Shown: one piece after another, positions 6,445 to 6,777 of the stretch
Layout: each line of letters opens with the position of its first letter
Position numbering within the stretch: the first letter of the stretch is position 1
Source: Pseudomonadota bacterium
GTDB taxonomy: Bacteria; Myxococcota_A; UBA796; SXON01
Reading direction: 5' to 3'
NCBI GenBank assembly: GCA_005776735.1
Contig: SXOM01000443.1
Span: 1-6,777 of the forward strand
Length of the DNA: 6,777 nucleotides
The notes under the pieces: generated by a model
The model's database searches: none
What the model saw: only the letters and a program-made list of their open reading frames with translations
Told to the model about the DNA's origin: nothing
Program-made: the position numbers and the translations under genes

Positions 6445-6777
6445 CTCCACCCGAGGGCGATCCGGCGCGGGCCGGGCAAGACGCGGCGACCCGAGGCGCG
6501 GGTCGGCTTCGGGCGGGGGGCAGACGCCGGAGGTCGGGCGGGGACGAGGTCACCCCCGGGTCCTGCCGGGCCGGGGGAAATTGGCGCTCGCTCCCCCGCC
6601 GGGTCGCCGCAAGCGGCGACCCGGCGCTCCGCTCGGCCAATTCCCCCCGACCCGTCACCCGCCGCGTCACCGAACCGGCCACCGACGGGCGGCGTCTGGC
6701 ACAAGCGGGGGAACGCCGAACCGCGAGGGTCTTGCTGCACCGGCCCAAGGTCGGTGGGCGTGGCAATGCCGAACTTC
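6441..6777 (+). CDS. Doubtful open frame running off the window end
   Basis: An ATG overlapping the TGA of the redox-protein gene (ATGA at 6441-6444) has GGGGG just upstream and stays open to the last base, about 112 codons. Against coding: the translation is dominated by Arg, Gly, Ala and Pro, uses rare codons (AGA, AGG) and mixed third positions unlike the neighbours, and runs straight through the large hairpin at 6573-6647. The last part reads VLLHRPKVG, similar to LLLHKAKVG in the 5465 gene. I treat it as probably non-coding and list it because it cannot be excluded without the sequence beyond 6777. Confidence 0.12.
   Translation, partial: MTPPEGDPARAGQDAATRGAGRLRAGGRRRRSGGDEVTPGSCRAGGNWRSLPRRVAASGDPALRSANSPRPVTRRVTEPATDGRRLAQAGERRTARVLLHRPKVGGRGNAEL
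6487..6505 (+). terminator. Weak hairpin after the rightward operon
   Basis: CGACCCG (6487-6493) pairs perfectly with CGGGTCG (6499-6505) across a 5-nt loop, 42 nt after the stop of the redox-protein gene. No T-run follows, so it is at best an atypical or Rho-assisted terminator; it could also be a chance GC hairpin. Confidence 0.25.
6573..6647. repeat. Large imperfect palindrome with a perfect 13-bp inner stem
   Basis: The inner arms GCCGGGTCGCCGC (6598-6610) and GCGGCGACCCGGC (6613-6625) are perfectly complementary around AA. The outer arms GGGGGAAATTGGC (6573-6585) and GCCAATTCCCCC (6636-6647) pair apart from one bulged A. Between them both sides carry GCTC-rich segments of the same orientation (GCTCGCTCCCCC and GCTCCGCTC) that would form an internal loop. 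AATT is rare in this GC-rich DNA, so its occurrence in both arms is unlikely to be chance. This looks like a dispersed palindromic element or a strong RNA hairpin, and could also act as a terminator for either strand. Confidence 0.7.

Larger units (their letters stand above)
6445..6777. other. Intergenic stretch, stem-loop rich, no convincing gene
   Basis: These 333 bases show no tRNA, rRNA or credible protein on either strand. They hold a small hairpin at 6487-6505, a CCCCCGG/CCGGGGG pair at 6553-6559 and 6571-6577, and the large imperfect palindrome at 6573-6647. Codon-position bias is absent compared with the flanking genes. The stretch is therefore best read as the 3' region of the rightward operon plus possible upstream sequence of a gene beyond the window. 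Confidence 0.6.

Noticed and set aside
6698..6716. TGGCAC near 6698 as a sigma54 -24 element
   Set aside because: The required TTGC-like -12 element at the proper distance is absent (GGGGAA instead).
6137..6766. Minus-strand open frames (6766-6137 and 6740-6255) over the window end
   Set aside because: The translations are Arg/Pro/Ala/Gly rich with no motif, run antisense to the well-supported redox gene and pass through the large palindrome.

Overview
The window is very GC-rich, with coding frames that are strongly G/C at third positions, GTG as well as ATG starts, and long antisense open frames that are only shadows. The gene content (a TerB/FHA/ABCG-type fusion transporter, a cyclic-nucleotide-binding methyltransferase, an uncharacterised lipoprotein and a small secreted protein) suggests a high-GC Gram-negative bacterium, most like Myxococcota or other former Deltaproteobacteria. 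This placement is inferred from style and lipoprotein features, not from a marker gene.

Layout: bases 1-69 form a long nested inverted repeat, the probable end of the leftward operon. On the minus strand, read right to left, come a cyclic-nucleotide-binding/SAM-methyltransferase protein (5383-3983), an 83-bp gap with a good sigma70-type promoter candidate, a lipoprotein (3899-3066), a small signal-peptide protein (3052-2639) and a TerB-FHA-ABC transporter (2636-96). The last three are almost contiguous, with gaps of 13 and 2 nt, and look like one transcript. Diverging from the methyltransferase across 81 bp is a two-gene plus-strand operon: an unrecognised protein with a helical head, polyproline hinge and C-terminal domain (5465-5989), coupled by a GTGA overlap to a member of the C_GCxxG_C_C putative redox family (5986-6444). 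The last 333 bases hold no convincing gene but contain several stem-loops, including an imperfect hairpin of about 75 nt.

How the genes may work together: the methyltransferase resembles the PhcB-like group, which makes 3-hydroxy fatty-acid methyl-ester signals, and carries an intact-looking cyclic-nucleotide pocket. The transporter belongs to the ABCG-like half-transporter class, whose members often move hydrophobic molecules, and it carries an FHA domain at its cytoplasmic end. With an envelope lipoprotein and a secreted protein between them, a second-messenger-gated small-molecule synthesis and export system is a reasonable hypothesis. Nothing in the sequence proves the substrate or the functional link.
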